This document shows, one piece after another, positions 9,181-19,036 of a stretch of 64,000 bases of DNA. The translations under genes were made by a program, and so were the position numbers. The stretch's first letter is position 1, and each line of letters begins with the position of its first letter. The notes under the pieces were generated by a model that saw only the letters and a list, made by a program, of their open reading frames with translations, had not been told where the DNA came from and made no database searches. The DNA comes from an uncultured Lachnospiraceae bacterium (GTDB lineage Bacteria > Bacillota > Clostridia > Lachnospirales > Lachnospiraceae): assembly GCA_900315735.1 (NCBI GenBank), contig ONAD01000008.1, positions 40,480-104,479 of the forward strand, read 5' to 3'.

Positions 9181-9371
9181 ATAATTTGTGGTTTATTGTT
9201 ACCTGCGCTATGCCTTAAGAATAAATATTCCTAAGGTAGTTCTGTTCGCCAAAGGATGACATCTTCGCTAAGCTCAAGCTTCGCTTACGCTCGCTCTTGC
9301 TAATCTCAGATGCCGCCCTCGCACTAAATTCAAACTTCGCTTACGCTCGTTTTCATTAAGTTGCTTTCAGG
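9181..9371 (-). repeat. rpsH-rplF spacer with two GAGCGTAAGCGAAG repeats
   Basis: The spacer contains the same 15-mer, cttcgcttacgctcg on the plus strand, at 9279-9293 and 9335-9349. On the transcribed strand each copy reads GAGCGTAAGCGAAG and is followed by related TTGA/TTAG/GCGA words, giving two diverged units of about 45 nt. Between them and rplF lies a 24-nt near-perfect palindrome (ccttaagaata...tattcctaagg). Related GAGCG words occur in other spacers of this window. No ORF or promoter was seen. Confidence 0.5.
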
Positions 9372-9776
9372 CTACCAAACAAATGCTAATACTTCGCCAC
9401 CAACCTGAAGCTTTCTAGCCTCTTTGTCAGTGATGATTCCCTGGTTTGTGGAAAGAATTGCGATTCCAAGTCCACCAAGTACCTTAGGAAGATTATCTTT
9501 ACCAGCGTATACACGAAGTCCTGGTTTAGAAATTCTCTTCAGTCCGGTAATAATCTTTTCATTCTTATCTGCACCATATTTTAAGGTTACACGAATGGTC
9601 TTAAAGATTCCATCTTCAATGATGTCATATTTTGCAATGTATCCTTCTCTTACTAAAATGTCTGCGATTGCCACTTTGATTTTAGAAGCCGGGATATCAA
9701 CTGTATCATGTTTTGCAGTATTTGCATTACGGATTCTTGTAAGCATATCTGCAATTGGATCACTTGTCATTGTCAT
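9372..9776 (-). CDS. rpsH: 30S ribosomal protein S8 (uS8)
   Basis: Primary 16S rRNA-binding protein and, in some bacteria, translational repressor of the spc operon. The 134-aa product has [20 protein letters not shown] at the start and the signature [20 protein letters not shown] at the C-terminal end. The start codon could be this ATG or one two codons later; AGGAGG lies 10 nt from the first and 16 nt from the second, so the first was chosen. Confidence 0.98.
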   Translation of the reverse strand: MTMTSDPIADMLTRIRNANTAKHDTVDIPASKIKVAIADILVREGYIAKYDIIEDGIFKTIRVTLKYGADKNEKIITGLKRISKPGLRVYAGKDNLPKVLGGLGIAILSTNQGIITDKEARKLQVGGEVLAFVW

Positions 9777-9891
9777 GATGTGTTTGCCTCCTATTATTCT
9801 TCTCTTTCTTTGTTGTAGATGTTCTCTGTTAAGTTCGACCTACGCCATAAAGGCTTCGGTCTCACTCAATTTAAGAGAATGGCTTTACAGC

Positions 9892-10077
9892 CTACCAGCT
9901 TGCTTTCTTTACGCCCGGGATCTGACCTTTGTAAGCCAGTTCACGGAAGCAAACTCTACAGATTCCATATTTTCTTAAATATGCATGTGGACGACCACAG
10001 ATTCTGCAACGATTGTATTCTCTAGAAGAGAATTTCTGTTTACGCTGCTGTTTTACTTTCATAGAAGTCTTTGCCAT
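9892..10077 (-). CDS. rpsN: 30S ribosomal protein S14, type Z (uS14)
   Basis: Short 61-aa S14 with the zinc-ribbon [20 protein letters not shown], i.e. two C-x2-C pairs, which defines the zinc-binding type Z form of Gram-positives rather than the ~100-aa zinc-free form. It sits between rplE and rpsH, its normal spc-operon place. Confidence 0.97.
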   Translation of the reverse strand: MAKTSMKVKQQRKQKFSSREYNRCRICGRPHAYLRKYGICRVCFRELAYKGQIPGVKKASW

Positions 10078-10094
10078 TTAAATTCCCTCCTGTC

Positions 10095-10634
10095 TTATTT
10101 AGCGAATGGCATATTGAATAATGTCAATAATTCGCGTGCTTCTTCGTCTGTCTTTGCAGTTGTTACGAAAATGATATCCATTCCTCTTACTTTATCAACC
10201 TTATCGAATTCAATTTCAGGGAAAATGATCTGCTCTTTGATACCAAGAGCGTAATTACCTCTACCGTCGAAAGCGTTAGGATTAACTCCTCTGAAGTCAC
10301 GTACTCGTGGTAAAGCTAAGTTTACCAGACGATCTACGAACTCATACATCTTCTCGCCTCTTAAAGTAACTTTACATCCGATCGGCATTCCTTCTCTTAA
10401 CTTGAAGTTAGCGATGGAATTCTTTGCTTTTGTAGCAACTGGTTTCTGACCGGAAATTGTTTCCATATCTTTCATAGCTGACTCTAAGATTTTAGCGTTT
10501 TCTTTTGCTTCACCAACACCCATGTTGATAACAATCTTAGAAAGCTTTGGTACTTCCATAATGTTTTTATAGCCGAACTTTTTGGTCATTGCATCAATGA
10601 TCTCGTTCTGGTACTGATCTTTAAGTCTACTCAA
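10095..10634 (-). CDS. rplE: 50S ribosomal protein L5 (uL5)
   Basis: 5S rRNA-binding protein that also touches P-site tRNA. The 179-aa protein carries the family block [20 protein letters not shown] and [20 protein letters not shown], ending near [14 protein letters not shown]. Length and neighbours (rplX upstream, rpsN downstream) are standard. Confidence 0.98.
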   Translation of the reverse strand: MSRLKDQYQNEIIDAMTKKFGYKNIMEVPKLSKIVINMGVGEAKENAKILESAMKDMETISGQKPVATKAKNSIANFKLREGMPIGCKVTLRGEKMYEFVDRLVNLALPRVRDFRGVNPNAFDGRGNYALGIKEQIIFPEIEFDKVDKVRGMDIIFVTTAKTDEEARELLTLFNMPFAK

Positions 10635-10658
10635 CTTGCTGCTCCTCCTCTCTTACGA

Positions 10659-10970
10659 TTAATCGATTACATCACCTGTAGATTTTGCATAACGTACTTT
10701 CTTATCTCCATCCATCTTGAAACCTACACGAGTAGCTTTTCCTTTGTGAAGATACATTACGTTAGAAGCATCAATAGGTCCTTCCTGATGGACGATTCCG
10801 CCCTGCTGGTTAGCCATGCTTGGTTTTGCATGTTTTGTTACCATATTGATACCTTCAACAAGTAAAGTATTGTCTTTCTTATTTACAGCAATTACTTTGC
10901 CTTCTTTGTCTTTGTCTTTTCCAGCGATTACCTTTACAGTATCACCTTTTTTAATTTTCAAACTTGCCAT
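10659..10970 (-). CDS. rplX: 50S ribosomal protein L24 (uL24)
   Basis: Assembly initiator of the large subunit near the exit tunnel, 103 aa. The KOW motif is visible at residues 5-35 with KKGDTVKVIAGKDKDKEGKV; the second half has HQEGPIDASNVMYL. A GGAGGTACC ribosome site precedes the ATG. Confidence 0.98.
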   Translation of the reverse strand: MASLKIKKGDTVKVIAGKDKDKEGKVIAVNKKDNTLLVEGINMVTKHAKPSMANQQGGIVHQEGPIDASNVMYLHKGKATRVGFKMDGDKKVRYAKSTGDVID

Positions 10971-10982
10971 TTCGGGTACCTC

Positions 10983-11351
10983 CTACAATACTTCCGGAGC
11001 CAGAGAAACAATTTTCATAAACTGTTTTTCACGAAGCTCTCTTGCTACTGGTCCAAAAATACGAGTTCCTCTTGGGGTTTTATCATCTTTGATAATAACT
11101 GCAGCGTTTTCATCGAATTTGATATAAGAGCCATCTTTACGACGAGCACCTTTTACTGTACGAACAACGACTGCCTTTACAACGTCACCTTTTTTAACAA
11201 CGCCGCCTGGTGTTGCATCTTTAACAGTAGCTGTAATTACATCACCAATATTTGCATATCTTCTGGTTGAACCGCCCATAACACGGATGCACAGCAATTC
11301 TTTTGCTCCAGTGTTATCAGCAACCTTAAGTCTGGTTTCCTGTTGTACCAT
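10983..11351 (-). CDS. rplN: 50S ribosomal protein L14 (uL14)
   Basis: Highly conserved 122-aa large-subunit protein at the subunit interface, forming bridges to the 30S and the docking site for the silencing factor Rsf[21 protein letters not shown] and the [20 protein letters not shown] end are classic. It lies between rpsQ and rplX. Confidence 0.98.
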   Translation of the reverse strand: MVQQETRLKVADNTGAKELLCIRVMGGSTRRYANIGDVITATVKDATPGGVVKKGDVVKAVVVRTVKGARRKDGSYIKFDENAAVIIKDDKTPRGTRIFGPVARELREKQFMKIVSLAPEVL

Positions 11352-11369
11352 GCCGGTAGCCTCCTTCTA

Positions 11370-11627
11370 TTATTTTGCTCTTTCCATAATCTCTACAAGT
11401 CTCCATCTCTTATCTTTAGAGAGTGGTCTTGTTTCCATTACTCTGACGGTATCACCGATTTTACACTCGTTGTTCTCATCATGAGCTTTTAATTTGTATG
11501 TCTTCTTTACGATCTTGTTATATAATGCATGTCTTACGTTATCTTTAACAGCAACAACAATGGTCTTATCCATTTTATCACTTACAACAACGCCTACACG
11601 TGTTTTTCTAAGATTTCTTTCTTCCAC
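11370..11627 (-). CDS. rpsQ: 30S ribosomal protein S17 (uS17)
   Basis: OB-fold 16S rRNA-binding protein of 85 aa. Motifs seen are [20 protein letters not shown] near the N-terminus, and [20 protein letters not shown] near the C-terminus, as expected for bacterial S17. Confidence 0.98.
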   Translation of the reverse strand: MEERNLRKTRVGVVVSDKMDKTIVVAVKDNVRHALYNKIVKKTYKLKAHDENNECKIGDTVRVMETRPLSKDKRWRLVEIMERAK

Positions 11628-11661
11628 GATGAATCTCCTTTCATTTATGATTGCCTGTTTG

Positions 11662-11675
11662 CCTGCTTAAGCAGG
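11662..11675 (-). other. perfect short palindrome in rpmC-rpsQ spacer
   Basis: The 14-nt cctgcttaagcagg forms a perfect hairpin in the mRNA between L29 and S17. No U-run follows. It could stabilise or mark a processing site; there is no direct evidence. Confidence 0.35.
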
Positions 11676-11691
11676 TATGATTCTTTTGAAA

Positions 11692-11901
11692 TTATTCAGC
11701 AACTTTTTCTTTCTGAGTAATAACGGTCTGGATTCTGGCAATATTCTTTCTAACTTCTTTGATTCTGCTCGTGTTATCCAGCTGATTTGTTGCGTTCTGG
11801 AATCTCAAATTGAAAAGTTCTTTTTTAGCTTCAACCAACTGCATTTTTAAATCAGCAGCGGACTGTGTGTTTAATTCTTCTAAATATTTACTAGTTTTCA
11901 T
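11692..11901 (-). CDS. rpmC: 50S ribosomal protein L29 (uL29)
   Basis: Small helical protein near the tunnel exit, about 69 aa, contacting SRP and trigger factor. The core [20 protein letters not shown] followed by [10 protein letters not shown] is typical. The ATG start [10 protein letters not shown] is preferred over an in-frame GTG three codons upstream because AAGGCGGTGA lies just before it. The reading frame overlaps the end of rplP by 11 nt. Confidence 0.95.
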   Translation of the reverse strand: MKTSKYLEELNTQSAADLKMQLVEAKKELFNLRFQNATNQLDNTSRIKEVRKNIARIQTVITQKEKVAE

Positions 11902-12328
11902 TTGATTCACCGCCTTCTAAGTCTGCACGAGAAACCACTTTGCATTTACAAGGTAATTTGTGTGTAGCAAGACGTAATGCCTCTTTTGCAACCTCATCAG
12001 ATACATCAGAGATTTCAAATAATACACGTCCTGGTTTTACTACAGCTACCCAGTACTCTAAAGTTCCTTTTCCGGAACCCATACGGGTTTCTGCTGGTTT
12101 TGCAGTTACTGGTTTGTCTGGGAAAATTTTGATCCAGACACGGCCACCACGCTTGATATATCTTGTCATAGCAATACGGGCTGCCTCAATCTGATTGGAA
12201 CGAATCCAGCATGGCTCAAGTGCTACGATACCGTAGGAACCATTTGTAATTTTATTTCCTCTCATCGCTTTTCCGGCCATAGAACCACGGAACTGTTTAC
12301 GATGTTTTACTCTCTTAGGCATTAACAT
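11891..12328 (-). CDS. rplP: 50S ribosomal protein L16 (uL16)
   Basis: Large-subunit protein at the A-site tRNA elbow, 145 aa. [40 protein letters not shown] and [20 protein letters not shown] are diagnostic. Its ATG overlaps the rpsC stop codon (TAATG). AAGGAGGAG lies 8 nt upstream of this ATG, so it is preferred to the ATG two codons on. Confidence 0.98.
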   Translation of the reverse strand: MLMPKRVKHRKQFRGSMAGKAMRGNKITNGSYGIVALEPCWIRSNQIEAARIAMTRYIKRGGRVWIKIFPDKPVTAKPAETRMGSGKGTLEYWVAVVKPGRVLFEISDVSDEVAKEALRLATHKLPCKCKVVSRADLEGGESNEN

Positions 12329-12984
12329 TACTGAACTCCTCCTTCCTTATTTCCTTTTGTAGGAAGTACTTCTCCTTTATAAATCCAAACTTTAACACCA
12401 ACTTTACCGTATGTGGTGTCTGCTTCAGCAAATCCATAATCGATATCTGCTCTTAATGTCTGAAGTGGAATAGTTCCTTCTGAATAGAACTCGGTACGAG
12501 CCATATCAGCTCCGCCAAGACGTCCGGATACGGATGTCTTAATACCCTTTGCTCCAGCTTTCATACATCTTCCCATGCAGGATTTCATTGCTCTACGGAA
12601 GGAAACACGATTCTCTAACTGAAGTGCAATGTTCTCAGCTACTAACTGAGCATCTCTGTCTGGTCTCTTTACTTCTTTGATATCTACAACAAGTTTCTTG
12701 TCTGTAAATTTCTGTAATTCAGCTTTAACTTTCTCGATTTCAGCTCCGCCTTTACCGATTACAACGCCTGGCTTAGCTGTGTAAAGGATAACCTTTACTC
12801 TGTCGGATGCTCTTTCGATTTCAATCTTAGAAACACCTGCAGCATATAATTTCTTTTTCAGAAATGTTCTGATGTTATAGTCTTCTACTAAGAAATCAGC
12901 AAAATCAGATTCTGCGTACCATTTGGAATCCCAGTCTTTGATAACGCCGACTCTTAAGCCATGAGGATTAACCTTCTGTCCCAT
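12328..12984 (-). CDS. rpsC: 30S ribosomal protein S3 (uS3)
   Basis: Head protein lining the mRNA entry tunnel. The 218-aa product starts [20 protein letters not shown] and has the type-2 KH domain with [20 protein letters not shown] plus the C-terminal domain with [20 protein letters not shown]. The start follows GATAGGAGG; the frame is open a few codons further upstream but that extension overlaps rplV and lacks a ribosome site. Confidence 0.97.
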   Translation of the reverse strand: MGQKVNPHGLRVGVIKDWDSKWYAESDFADFLVEDYNIRTFLKKKLYAAGVSKIEIERASDRVKVILYTAKPGVVIGKGGAEIEKVKAELQKFTDKKLVVDIKEVKRPDRDAQLVAENIALQLENRVSFRRAMKSCMGRCMKAGAKGIKTSVSGRLGGADMARTEFYSEGTIPLQTLRADIDYGFAEADTTYGKVGVKVWIYKGEVLPTKGNKEGGVQ

Positions 12985-12994
12985 GTTTGCCCTC

Positions 12995-13381
12995 CTATCT
13001 TTCATTCAGCACAATTGTTAAGTGGCTTGTTCTCTTCTCGATTCTGTAAGCTCTACCCTGTGCTCTTGGTCTGATTCTCTTCATTGTTGGTCCTTTGTTT
13101 GCGTAGCACTCCTCAACGTAAAGGTTTTCTGTGCTCATTCCGTTATTGTTCTCTGCATTTGCAATAGCAGATTTTAATAACTTCTCTATTACGCTTGATG
13201 CGTATCTTGGATTGTAAGTTACAATCGCAAGTGCTGTCTCAACATCTTTACCGCGGATAGCATCTAATACGAAACAAGCTTTCTGAACTGACATTCTTGC
13301 ATAAGACAACTTTGCGGAAGGTCTAGTATCTTTTACTGCATTTCTTTCTCTCTTAATCTGACTTCTATGTCCTTTTGCCAT
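12995..13381 (-). CDS. rplV: 50S ribosomal protein L22 (uL22)
   Basis: Tunnel-lining protein whose extended hairpin forms part of the exit-tunnel constriction and the macrolide site region. The 128-aa sequence contains [20 protein letters not shown] and the hairpin block [20 protein letters not shown], the family signature. Confidence 0.98.
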   Translation of the reverse strand: MAKGHRSQIKRERNAVKDTRPSAKLSYARMSVQKACFVLDAIRGKDVETALAIVTYNPRYASSVIEKLLKSAIANAENNNGMSTENLYVEECYANKGPTMKRIRPRAQGRAYRIEKRTSHLTIVLNER

Positions 13382-13408
13382 GAGTGAAACCTCCTTTCAA
13401 AATTCTAT

Positions 13409-13690
13409 TTATCTAACGCCTGATTTCTTCTCGTCTTTTCCATGGCCTCTGTAAGTTCTTGTTGCTACGAACTCACCGAGTTTGTGTCCAACCATATCCT
13501 CTGTGATATATACAGGAACATGTTTTCTTCCGTCATGAACAGCAATTGTATGTCCAACGAAGGATGGGAAAATTGTGGAACGACGTGACCATGTCTTGAT
13601 AACTGATTTATCATTTGCTGCGTTCATAGCATCTACTTTTTTCAGTAAGCTTGCGTCTGCAAATGGTCCTTTTTTAAGTGATCTTGCCAT
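13409..13690 (-). CDS. rpsS: 30S ribosomal protein S19 (uS19)
   Basis: Head protein that pairs with S13 at the A site, 93 aa. [20 protein letters not shown] opens the protein and [20 protein letters not shown] is the signature; it ends in [16 protein letters not shown]. Confidence 0.98.
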   Translation of the reverse strand: MARSLKKGPFADASLLKKVDAMNAANDKSVIKTWSRRSTIFPSFVGHTIAVHDGRKHVPVYITEDMVGHKLGEFVATRTYRGHGKDEKKSGVR

Positions 13691-13708
13691 TTTATTTCCT
13701 CCTATCTA

Positions 13709-14551
13709 CTATTTAATAGCTCTGCCGTCTCTTCTTCTTACGATTAACTTATTAGAAGCTTTTTTCTTCTTACGTGTCTTAAGTCCAAGAGCAGGTTTGC
13801 CCCAAGGTGTACATGGACCTGGACGTCCAACTGGTGCCTTACCTTCTCCACCACCGTGTGGATGGTCATTCGGGTTCATAACAGAACCACGGACTGTCGG
13901 GCGGATACCCATGTGACGTTTACGTCCTGCTTTACCGATATTTACAAGGTTGTGGTCACCGTTACCGATTACACCGATGGATGCACGGCAGTTCAGAGGA
14001 ACCATTCTCATTTCTCCAGAAGGAAGACGAAGTGTTGCGTATTTTCCTTCTTTAGCCATCAACTGTGCGCTGTTACCTGCAGAACGTACTAACTGTCCGC
14101 CCTTGCCAGCGTATAACTCAATGTTGTGTACCTGGGTACCTACCGGGATGTTCTCCAGTGGTAAGCAGTTTCCAACTCTTACTTCTGCTTCTGCTCCGTT
14201 CATAACAGTCATTCCGTCTGTTAATCCTTCCGGAGCAAGGATATATGCTTTCTCGCCATCTGCATAGCTGATTAAAGCGATGTTAGCTGTTCTGTTTGGA
14301 TCGTACTCGATTCCGATTACAGTTGCCGGGATACCATCTTTTCTTCTCTTGAAGTCGATGATTCTGTATTTTCTTCTGTTTCCACCACCCTGGTGTCTTA
14401 CTGTAATTTTACCCTGATTGTTACGACCGGAGTTCTTCTTTAAAGAAGTTGTAAGGGATTTCTCAGGAGTCTTCTTTGTGATTTCAGAGAAATCAGATCC
14501 AGTCATATTTCTTCTGGAAGGTGTATATGGGTTGTATGTCTTAATTCCCAT
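13709..14551 (-). CDS. rplB: 50S ribosomal protein L2 (uL2)
   Basis: One of the most conserved large-subunit proteins, needed for subunit joining and peptidyl-transferase integrity. The 280-aa product has [20 protein letters not shown] near the N-terminus and [20 protein letters not shown] with the functional His near the peptidyl-transferase centre. Flanked by rplW and rpsS as usual. Confidence 0.98.
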   Translation of the reverse strand: MGIKTYNPYTPSRRNMTGSDFSEITKKTPEKSLTTSLKKNSGRNNQGKITVRHQGGGNRRKYRIIDFKRRKDGIPATVIGIEYDPNRTANIALISYADGEKAYILAPEGLTDGMTVMNGAEAEVRVGNCLPLENIPVGTQVHNIELYAGKGGQLVRSAGNSAQLMAKEGKYATLRLPSGEMRMVPLNCRASIGVIGNGDHNLVNIGKAGRKRHMGIRPTVRGSVMNPNDHPHGGGEGKAPVGRPGPCTPWGKPALGLKTRKKKKASNKLIVRRRDGRAIK

Positions 14552-14619
14552 TGTTTTTCTCCTTTCAATAAATAAGTTTATTATCGCACTTTTCTGTGCC
14601 TAGCTGAGTTTCCCGGATT

Positions 14620-14919
14620 TTACAGTCCGGAGAAAATCTCGATATCTGCACTATCTTCTGTTAACTGAACGATAGCTTTCTTTGTTTTCGCAGTTTTTCC
14701 AACTACAGCACCACGTCTTTTGTTCTTGCCTTCCCGGTTCATTGTGTTAACCTTGGCAACCTTAGCGCCTTCGAACATTTTCTCAACTGCTTCTTTGATC
14801 ATGGTTTTGTTAGCTTCCGGATGTACTAAGAAAGTATATTTCTTTTCTCCCATAGCTGCCATACTCTTCTCAGTTACTACTGGTTTGAGGATTACATCAT
14901 AATACTGTACGTTTGCCAT
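14620..14919 (-). CDS. rplW: 50S ribosomal protein L23 (uL23)
   Basis: Tunnel-exit protein that is the docking site for trigger factor and SRP, 99 aa. [20 protein letters not shown] and [20 protein letters not shown] are typical. It shares one base with the stop codon of rplD (TAATG). Confidence 0.98.
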   Translation of the reverse strand: MANVQYYDVILKPVVTEKSMAAMGEKKYTFLVHPEANKTMIKEAVEKMFEGAKVAKVNTMNREGKNKRRGAVVGKTAKTKKAIVQLTEDSADIEIFSGL

Positions 14920-15539
14920 TATGCATACACCTCCTCGATTTTTTCAACAGCAGCCTTTGTTGCTACTACTGTGTCATATTTCAATACATCAAATACGTTC
15001 ATTTCGCTGGTCTGTGTTGTCTTAACAGTTGCAATGTTTGCAGCGGATTTGATTACGTTTGTATCCATATCGCCTAAAATAACTAATGCTTTGTCTGCTT
15101 TCAGATTGTTCATAACCTCTGCGAATTTCTTTGTTTTGATTTCGTCTAATTTCAGCTCATCAACAACGATGAATTTATTTTCCTGAACTTTAGATGTTAA
15201 AACAGATTTTAAAGCTGCTCTCTTTTCTTTCTTGTTTAATTTGAAAGAATAGTCTCTTGGTACTGGAGCGAATACTGTACCACCGCCAGTCCACTGTGGA
15301 GATCTTGTTGAACCCTGTCTTGCATGACCAGTTCCTTTCTGTCTCCAAGGTTTTCTTCCGCCACCGGATACTTCAGAACGTGTCTTAGCTTTCTGAGTTC
15401 CCTGACGATTGTTAGCCAACTGCTGAACTACTGCCATGTGTACCAGATGTTCGTTAACTTCTACACCGAATACAGCATCGTTTAAGTCCATATTGCCAAC
15501 TTCTTTGCCTTCCATATTATAAACAGATACTTTAGCCAT
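14919..15539 (-). CDS. rplD: 50S ribosomal protein L4 (uL4)
   Basis: Tunnel-constriction protein, 206 aa; in E. coli also the repressor of its own S10 operon. The tunnel loop with [20 protein letters not shown] is clear, as is [20 protein letters not shown] at the start. The start has a ribosome site within AAAGGAGG. Whether it binds the long leader upstream of rpsJ here is unknown. Confidence 0.98.
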   Translation of the reverse strand: MAKVSVYNMEGKEVGNMDLNDAVFGVEVNEHLVHMAVVQQLANNRQGTQKAKTRSEVSGGGRKPWRQKGTGHARQGSTRSPQWTGGGTVFAPVPRDYSFKLNKKEKRAALKSVLTSKVQENKFIVVDELKLDEIKTKKFAEVMNNLKADKALVILGDMDTNVIKSAANIATVKTTQTSEMNVFDVLKYDTVVATKAAVEKIEEVYA

Positions 15540-15566
15540 CTGTGTGTTCCTCCTTTCTTAAATGCA

Positions 15567-16250
15567 CTATTTTGCTGCTTTTACTGATTCTTTGATTGTT
15601 ACTAAAGCTTTCTTAGGTCCTGGAACAGCACCTTTGATTAAAAGCAGGTTGTTCTCTGCGTCTACTCTTACAACTTCAAGGTTCTGAGTTGTAATCTTAA
15701 CGCTTCCCATATGTCCCGGCATTCCTTTGCCCTTGAATACACGGCTAGGTGTAGAACAGGAACCATTGGAACCCTGATGACGATGGAATTTAGAACCGTG
15801 AGCCATAGGTCCTCTATGCTGACCAAGTCTCTTAATAGCGCCCTGGAATCCTTTACCTTTAGAAATTGCAGTTGCGTCTACATGATCGCCTTCTGCAAAG
15901 ATATCTGCTTTGATTTCATCTGCAAGATTATAATCAGCTGCATTTTCAAGCTTGAACTCTCTTACAAATCTCTTTCCAGACACACCAGCTTTTTTGAAAT
16001 GTCCCATTTCAGCTTTGTTTACGCCATGTCTGTTTCTGATTTCTTTCTTTCCGTTGGCATCTTTGTTTACAACTTTTTCTTTCTTGTCAACAAAACCAAC
16101 CTGTACTGCGCTGTATCCGTCGTTTTCAACAGTTTTAATCTGTGTTACTACACAAGGACCAGCCTGTAATACAGTTACCGGCACTAATACGCCGTCTGCA
16201 TTGAAGATTTGAGTCATTCCGACTTTTGTTGCTAAAATTGCTTTCTTCAT
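15567..16250 (-). CDS. rplC: 50S ribosomal protein L3 (uL3)
   Basis: Assembly-initiating protein that reaches toward the peptidyl-transferase centre, 227 aa. [40 protein letters not shown] and [20 protein letters not shown] carry the family signature. It is slightly longer than the 205-215 aa common form through an internal Lys-rich insertion around residues 50-85. Confidence 0.98.
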   Translation of the reverse strand: MKKAILATKVGMTQIFNADGVLVPVTVLQAGPCVVTQIKTVENDGYSAVQVGFVDKKEKVVNKDANGKKEIRNRHGVNKAEMGHFKKAGVSGKRFVREFKLENAADYNLADEIKADIFAEGDHVDATAISKGKGFQGAIKRLGQHRGPMAHGSKFHRHQGSNGSCSTPSRVFKGKGMPGHMGSVKITTQNLEVVRVDAENNLLLIKGAVPGPKKALVTIKESVKAAK

Positions 16251-16278
16251 TATCTTTCCTCCTGTTTTTTCTACAGCG

Positions 16279-16294
16279 GAACGGTTTCCCGTTC
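16279..16294 (-). other. GAAA-tetraloop hairpin in rpsJ-rplC spacer
   Basis: On the transcribed strand GAACGG-GAAA-CCGTTC forms a six-pair stem closed by a GNRA-type GAAA tetraloop. It has no U-run directly behind it and lies some 30 nt before rplC. This is a stable RNA hairpin, possibly a processing or stability element. Confidence 0.45.
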
Positions 16295-16343
16295 ATCCTA
16301 GAAAGCCTTGCGGCCCCTCAGGATTTACTACTTACTTTTGACT

Positions 16344-16655
16344 TTATTTCATTTTGATATCGATGTAGACACCAGCTGGCATTTCTAATCTTGATAATGC
16401 ATCAACTGTTTTCTGTGTCGGAGCAATGATATCAATCAGTCTCTTATGAGTTCTCTGCTCGAACTGTTCTCTGGAATCTTTGTACTTGTGTACTGCTCTA
16501 AGAATGGTAACTACCTCTTTCTTAGTTGGCAGCGGCACCGGTCCGCTCACCTGTGATCCGTTTTTCTTTACAGTCTCGATGATTTTTTTTGCTGATGAAT
16601 CTACTAATTCGTGATCATAAGCTTTCAATGTGATTCTCATTACTTGACTTGCCAT
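16344..16655 (-). CDS. rpsJ: 30S ribosomal protein S10 (uS10)
   Basis: First gene of the superoperon. The 103-aa protein has [20 protein letters not shown], the signature block [20 protein letters not shown] and ends in [13 protein letters not shown]10 also joins the NusB antitermination complex. The start was placed at MASQVM behind AAAAGGAGGCG; the frame remains open upstream into the leader but that part is not conserved. Confidence 0.97.
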   Translation of the reverse strand: MASQVMRITLKAYDHELVDSSAKKIIETVKKNGSQVSGPVPLPTKKEVVTILRAVHKYKDSREQFEQRTHKRLIDIIAPTQKTVDALSRLEMPAGVYIDIKMK

Positions 16656-16877
16656 AAAAAAAGTCGCCTCCTTTTCGCACTTTAATTCAGTACGACAAGC
16701 GGTGACTGTACACTTCTCCGTGTGTGTCATAAGCTTTACACACGTTGTTTCTACCTCTGTAGACCATATTCGTGATACAGTGACTTGTCGCCAGTTTCCT
16801 AACTTGACATTCGCTCCACGGAAAACCTACCACAGTGGGTAGCAACCTCACGCTTCTACGCTATCAATGTCACAGCA
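16656..16877 (-). promoter_or_regulatory. structured 5' leader of the S10 operon
   Basis: About 220 nt separate the predicted transcription start from rpsJ. A long stem pairs cgacaag (16693-16699) with cttgtcg (16784-16790) and actgta (16705-16710) with tacagt (16776-16781). Inside it, cgtgtgt (16719-16725) pairs with acacacg (16738-16744). A further hairpin ctacc/ggtag lies at 16827-16842. The pairings are seen in the sequence; a role as a ribosomal-protein binding leader is an inference. Confidence 0.55.
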
Positions 16878-16883
16878 AGGATT

Positions 16884-16912
16884 AGTATACACGACAGGTT
16901 ACGCTTTTGCAA
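16884..16912 (-). promoter_or_regulatory. predicted sigma-A promoter of the S10 operon
   Basis: On the minus strand TTGCAA and TATACT are separated by 17 nt. This is the only strong promoter seen ahead of rpsJ and would drive the long ribosomal transcript. Confidence 0.75.
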
Positions 16913-17028
16913 TACTTTTTTTAGAAAAATTGTATTTTTTCGCGTACAATCTATTTTCTATCTTTTTTACGGTATTTTTCACTTCTGCTTTATTTTTCCA
17001 TCCACCTTTATATATAGAAGAAACTCTT

Positions 17029-17220
17029 TTATTCTTTATGATTGCGATGGTATATATTGGACAGCATTACGATAACCAGTCCTGCCAGAAAAATATTAAA
17101 TACCAGCTGCGGCACCTGTTTTCCCAATCCCATAAGTACCAGCAGTGCCACCAGCGCAATCATTTCCAGTAAAAATCCTATTTTTGATGCCAAAGGTATC
17201 TTGTTCCATGCATTTTTCAT
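17029..17220 (-). CDS. small two-helix membrane protein, unknown
   Basis: A 63-aa protein not recognised. After a short N-terminal amphipathic stretch it has two hydrophobic segments, about residues 15-33 and 38-57, separated by GLGKQV, and ends in a basic tail YHRNHKE. An AAAAGGAGG ribosome site lies 8 nt before the ATG, so it is likely translated. It lies between putP and rpsJ on the same strand, beyond a terminator-like hairpin. Confidence 0.65.
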   Translation of the reverse strand: MKNAWNKIPLASKIGFLLEMIALVALLVLMGLGKQVPQLVFNIFLAGLVIVMLSNIYHRNHKE

Positions 17221-17242
17221 ATGAAGCCTCCTTTTCCTATAT

Positions 17243-17297
17243 AAAAAGCTGTTTACTTGCCGGCATCCTTTTGCCCCATTGCAAATAAACAGCTTTT
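17243..17297 (-). terminator. putP terminator
   Basis: AAAAGCTGTTTA pairs with TAAACAGCTTTT across a loop of roughly 30 nt, with T-rich sequence after the minus-strand arm. It begins just past the putP stop. Confidence 0.6.
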
Positions 17298-17305
17298 CTT
17301 TTCTA

Positions 17306-18877
17306 TTATAATTCTATGCTCTTGTCAGCAACATCTGCAAATTCTTTCTGCATCTCTTCGCTTGGAGCTTTGGTACAAAGACTCACAATTACGATACAGA
17401 TTAAACTTAAGAAGAAACCTACCAGAAGAGAATAGATTCCGGTTCCGGTTCCAAGGGTTACCATGGCACCGTCTGCATTTTTCATCAACGGAATGTAATC
17501 CCAGACAATAACTGCAAGTCCACCGGAGACAATTCCTGCAATTGCTCCCGGTTTGTTGGTACGCTTCCAGAACAGGGACAATACTACCAGTGGTCCAAAT
17601 GCGGAGCCAAAACCTGCCCATGCATTGGATACCAGTCCCATAATGGAGTTATTCGGATTCAGTGCAATGATATATGCAATGATTGCAACTACTACTACCG
17701 TAATACGACTGACCATAAGAACCTTTTTATCACTTGCTTCTTTATTTACTACACCTTTGTATATATCTTCTGATACGGAAGATGCGGTTACCAAAAGCTG
17801 TGAATCTGCAGTAGACATAATTGCCGCAAGGATTCCGCACAGGAAGATTCCTGCAACAAACGGCAATGCATACTGTTTCGTAAACAAATGTGTAATCATA
17901 TTAATGAATACATTTTCCGCAGAATCTGCTCCGGCGCTTCCAAGCACTTCCGGATAAAGGTACGCTCTTCCTACCACGCCGATGATACAGGCAAAGGTTA
18001 AGGATAATGCTACCCAGATAATTGCAATTCCTTTGGATTTATTTAATTCCTTCTGACTCTTAACTGCCATAAATCTGGTCAGGATATGAGGCATTCCGCA
18101 ATATCCCAAGCCCCATGCAAGCTGTGAAATAATATCAATGGCACGATATGGCTCTCCGCCATTCTGCCAGAGGCTCATATAGGAATCACTTCCGCCTGCT
18201 ACTCCGCTGGCATCTAAAAGTTCTCTTAATCCGCCATTGCCGCTTACCACTGCATATGCCATCAAAGGCACTGCAAGCAGTGCAACCAGCATCAACATTC
18301 CCTGGATAAAGTCTGTTACACATACTGCCATAAAACCTCCCATGAAGGTATACAGCAGAATTACTATCGCACCGACAGTCAAAGCTACGGTATAGTCAAC
18401 ACCGGTTACTGCATGGAACAGTTTTCCGCCTGCTGCAAATGCAGATGCCGTATATACCAGGAAGAATACTACTATTACTATAGAAGAAATACATAACAAC
18501 ACATTCTTCTTATCATGGAAACGATTCTGGAAATACTCCGGTAAAGTCAGGGAGTTATTGGCACGGATGGTATATCTGCGCAGTCTTCCGGAAATAAATA
18601 TCCAGTTGCAGACCGTTCCGATAAACAATCCGATGGCAATCCATGCCTGACCGGTTCCAAATGCATATACCGCACCCGGAAGTCCCATCAGAAGCCATCC
18701 GCTCATATCAGATGCCTGTGCACTTAATGCTGCCACCCAGCCGCTTAAGCCTCTTCCTCCAAGAAAATAATCTTCTGAATTCTTTGTACTTTTCATATAT
18801 TTCGCACCTATGGCAATCATCATACCCATATATACCACAAATGCCGCAAGAATCCACAGCACGTTACTGTTAAACAT
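17306..18877 (-). CDS. putP: sodium/proline symporter
   Basis: Sodium:solute symporter family (SSS), importing proline with Na+. The 523-aa protein has about 13 hydrophobic segments. The N-terminal part carries the PutP-type block DYFLGGRGLSGWVAALSAQA followed by SDMSGWLLMGLPGAVYAFGT, where PutP has its Na+ and proline site residues, and the later segment with MSTADSQLLVTASSVSEDIY is the SSS signature. Assignment to PutP rather than a pantothenate or sugar symporter rests on the SDMSGWLLMGLPG stretch. Transcribed alone from its own promoter and closed by a hairpin. Confidence 0.9.
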   Translation of the reverse strand: MFNSNVLWILAAFVVYMGMMIAIGAKYMKSTKNSEDYFLGGRGLSGWVAALSAQASDMSGWLLMGLPGAVYAFGTGQAWIAIGLFIGTVCNWIFISGRLRRYTIRANNSLTLPEYFQNRFHDKKNVLLCISSIVIVVFFLVYTASAFAAGGKLFHAVTGVDYTVALTVGAIVILLYTFMGGFMAVCVTDFIQGMLMLVALLAVPLMAYAVVSGNGGLRELLDASGVAGGSDSYMSLWQNGGEPYRAIDIISQLAWGLGYCGMPHILTRFMAVKSQKELNKSKGIAIIWVALSLTFACIIGVVGRAYLYPEVLGSAGADSAENVFINMITHLFTKQYALPFVAGIFLCGILAAIMSTADSQLLVTASSVSEDIYKGVVNKEASDKKVLMVSRITVVVVAIIAYIIALNPNNSIMGLVSNAWAGFGSAFGPLVVLSLFWKRTNKPGAIAGIVSGGLAVIVWDYIPLMKNADGAMVTLGTGTGIYSLLVGFFLSLICIVIVSLCTKAPSEEMQKEFADVADKSIEL

Positions 18878-18909
18878 AAAATGTCCTCCTCTTAAGTTAC
18901 TTAATATCT

Positions 18910-18938
18910 AGCATAGCAATTGTTGGTTTTGTTGTAAA
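18910..18938 (-). promoter_or_regulatory. predicted putP promoter
   Basis: Minus-strand TTTACA and TATGCT with a 17-nt spacer, about 30 nt before the putP start codon. Confidence 0.6.
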
Positions 18939-19036
18939 GTCTTATTTTATTTTGCCGATATTATTTATATAGTAGATTCTCGTAAACAGCATATGTGAAA
19001 ACGGATTTTCACAGAACTTTTCAAGGAGGAAAAGAT

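Noticed and set aside
9424..9978. Plus-strand frame of 184 codons
   Set aside because: It lies antisense over rpsH and rpsN, which are certain; no ribosome site and no protein-like pattern.
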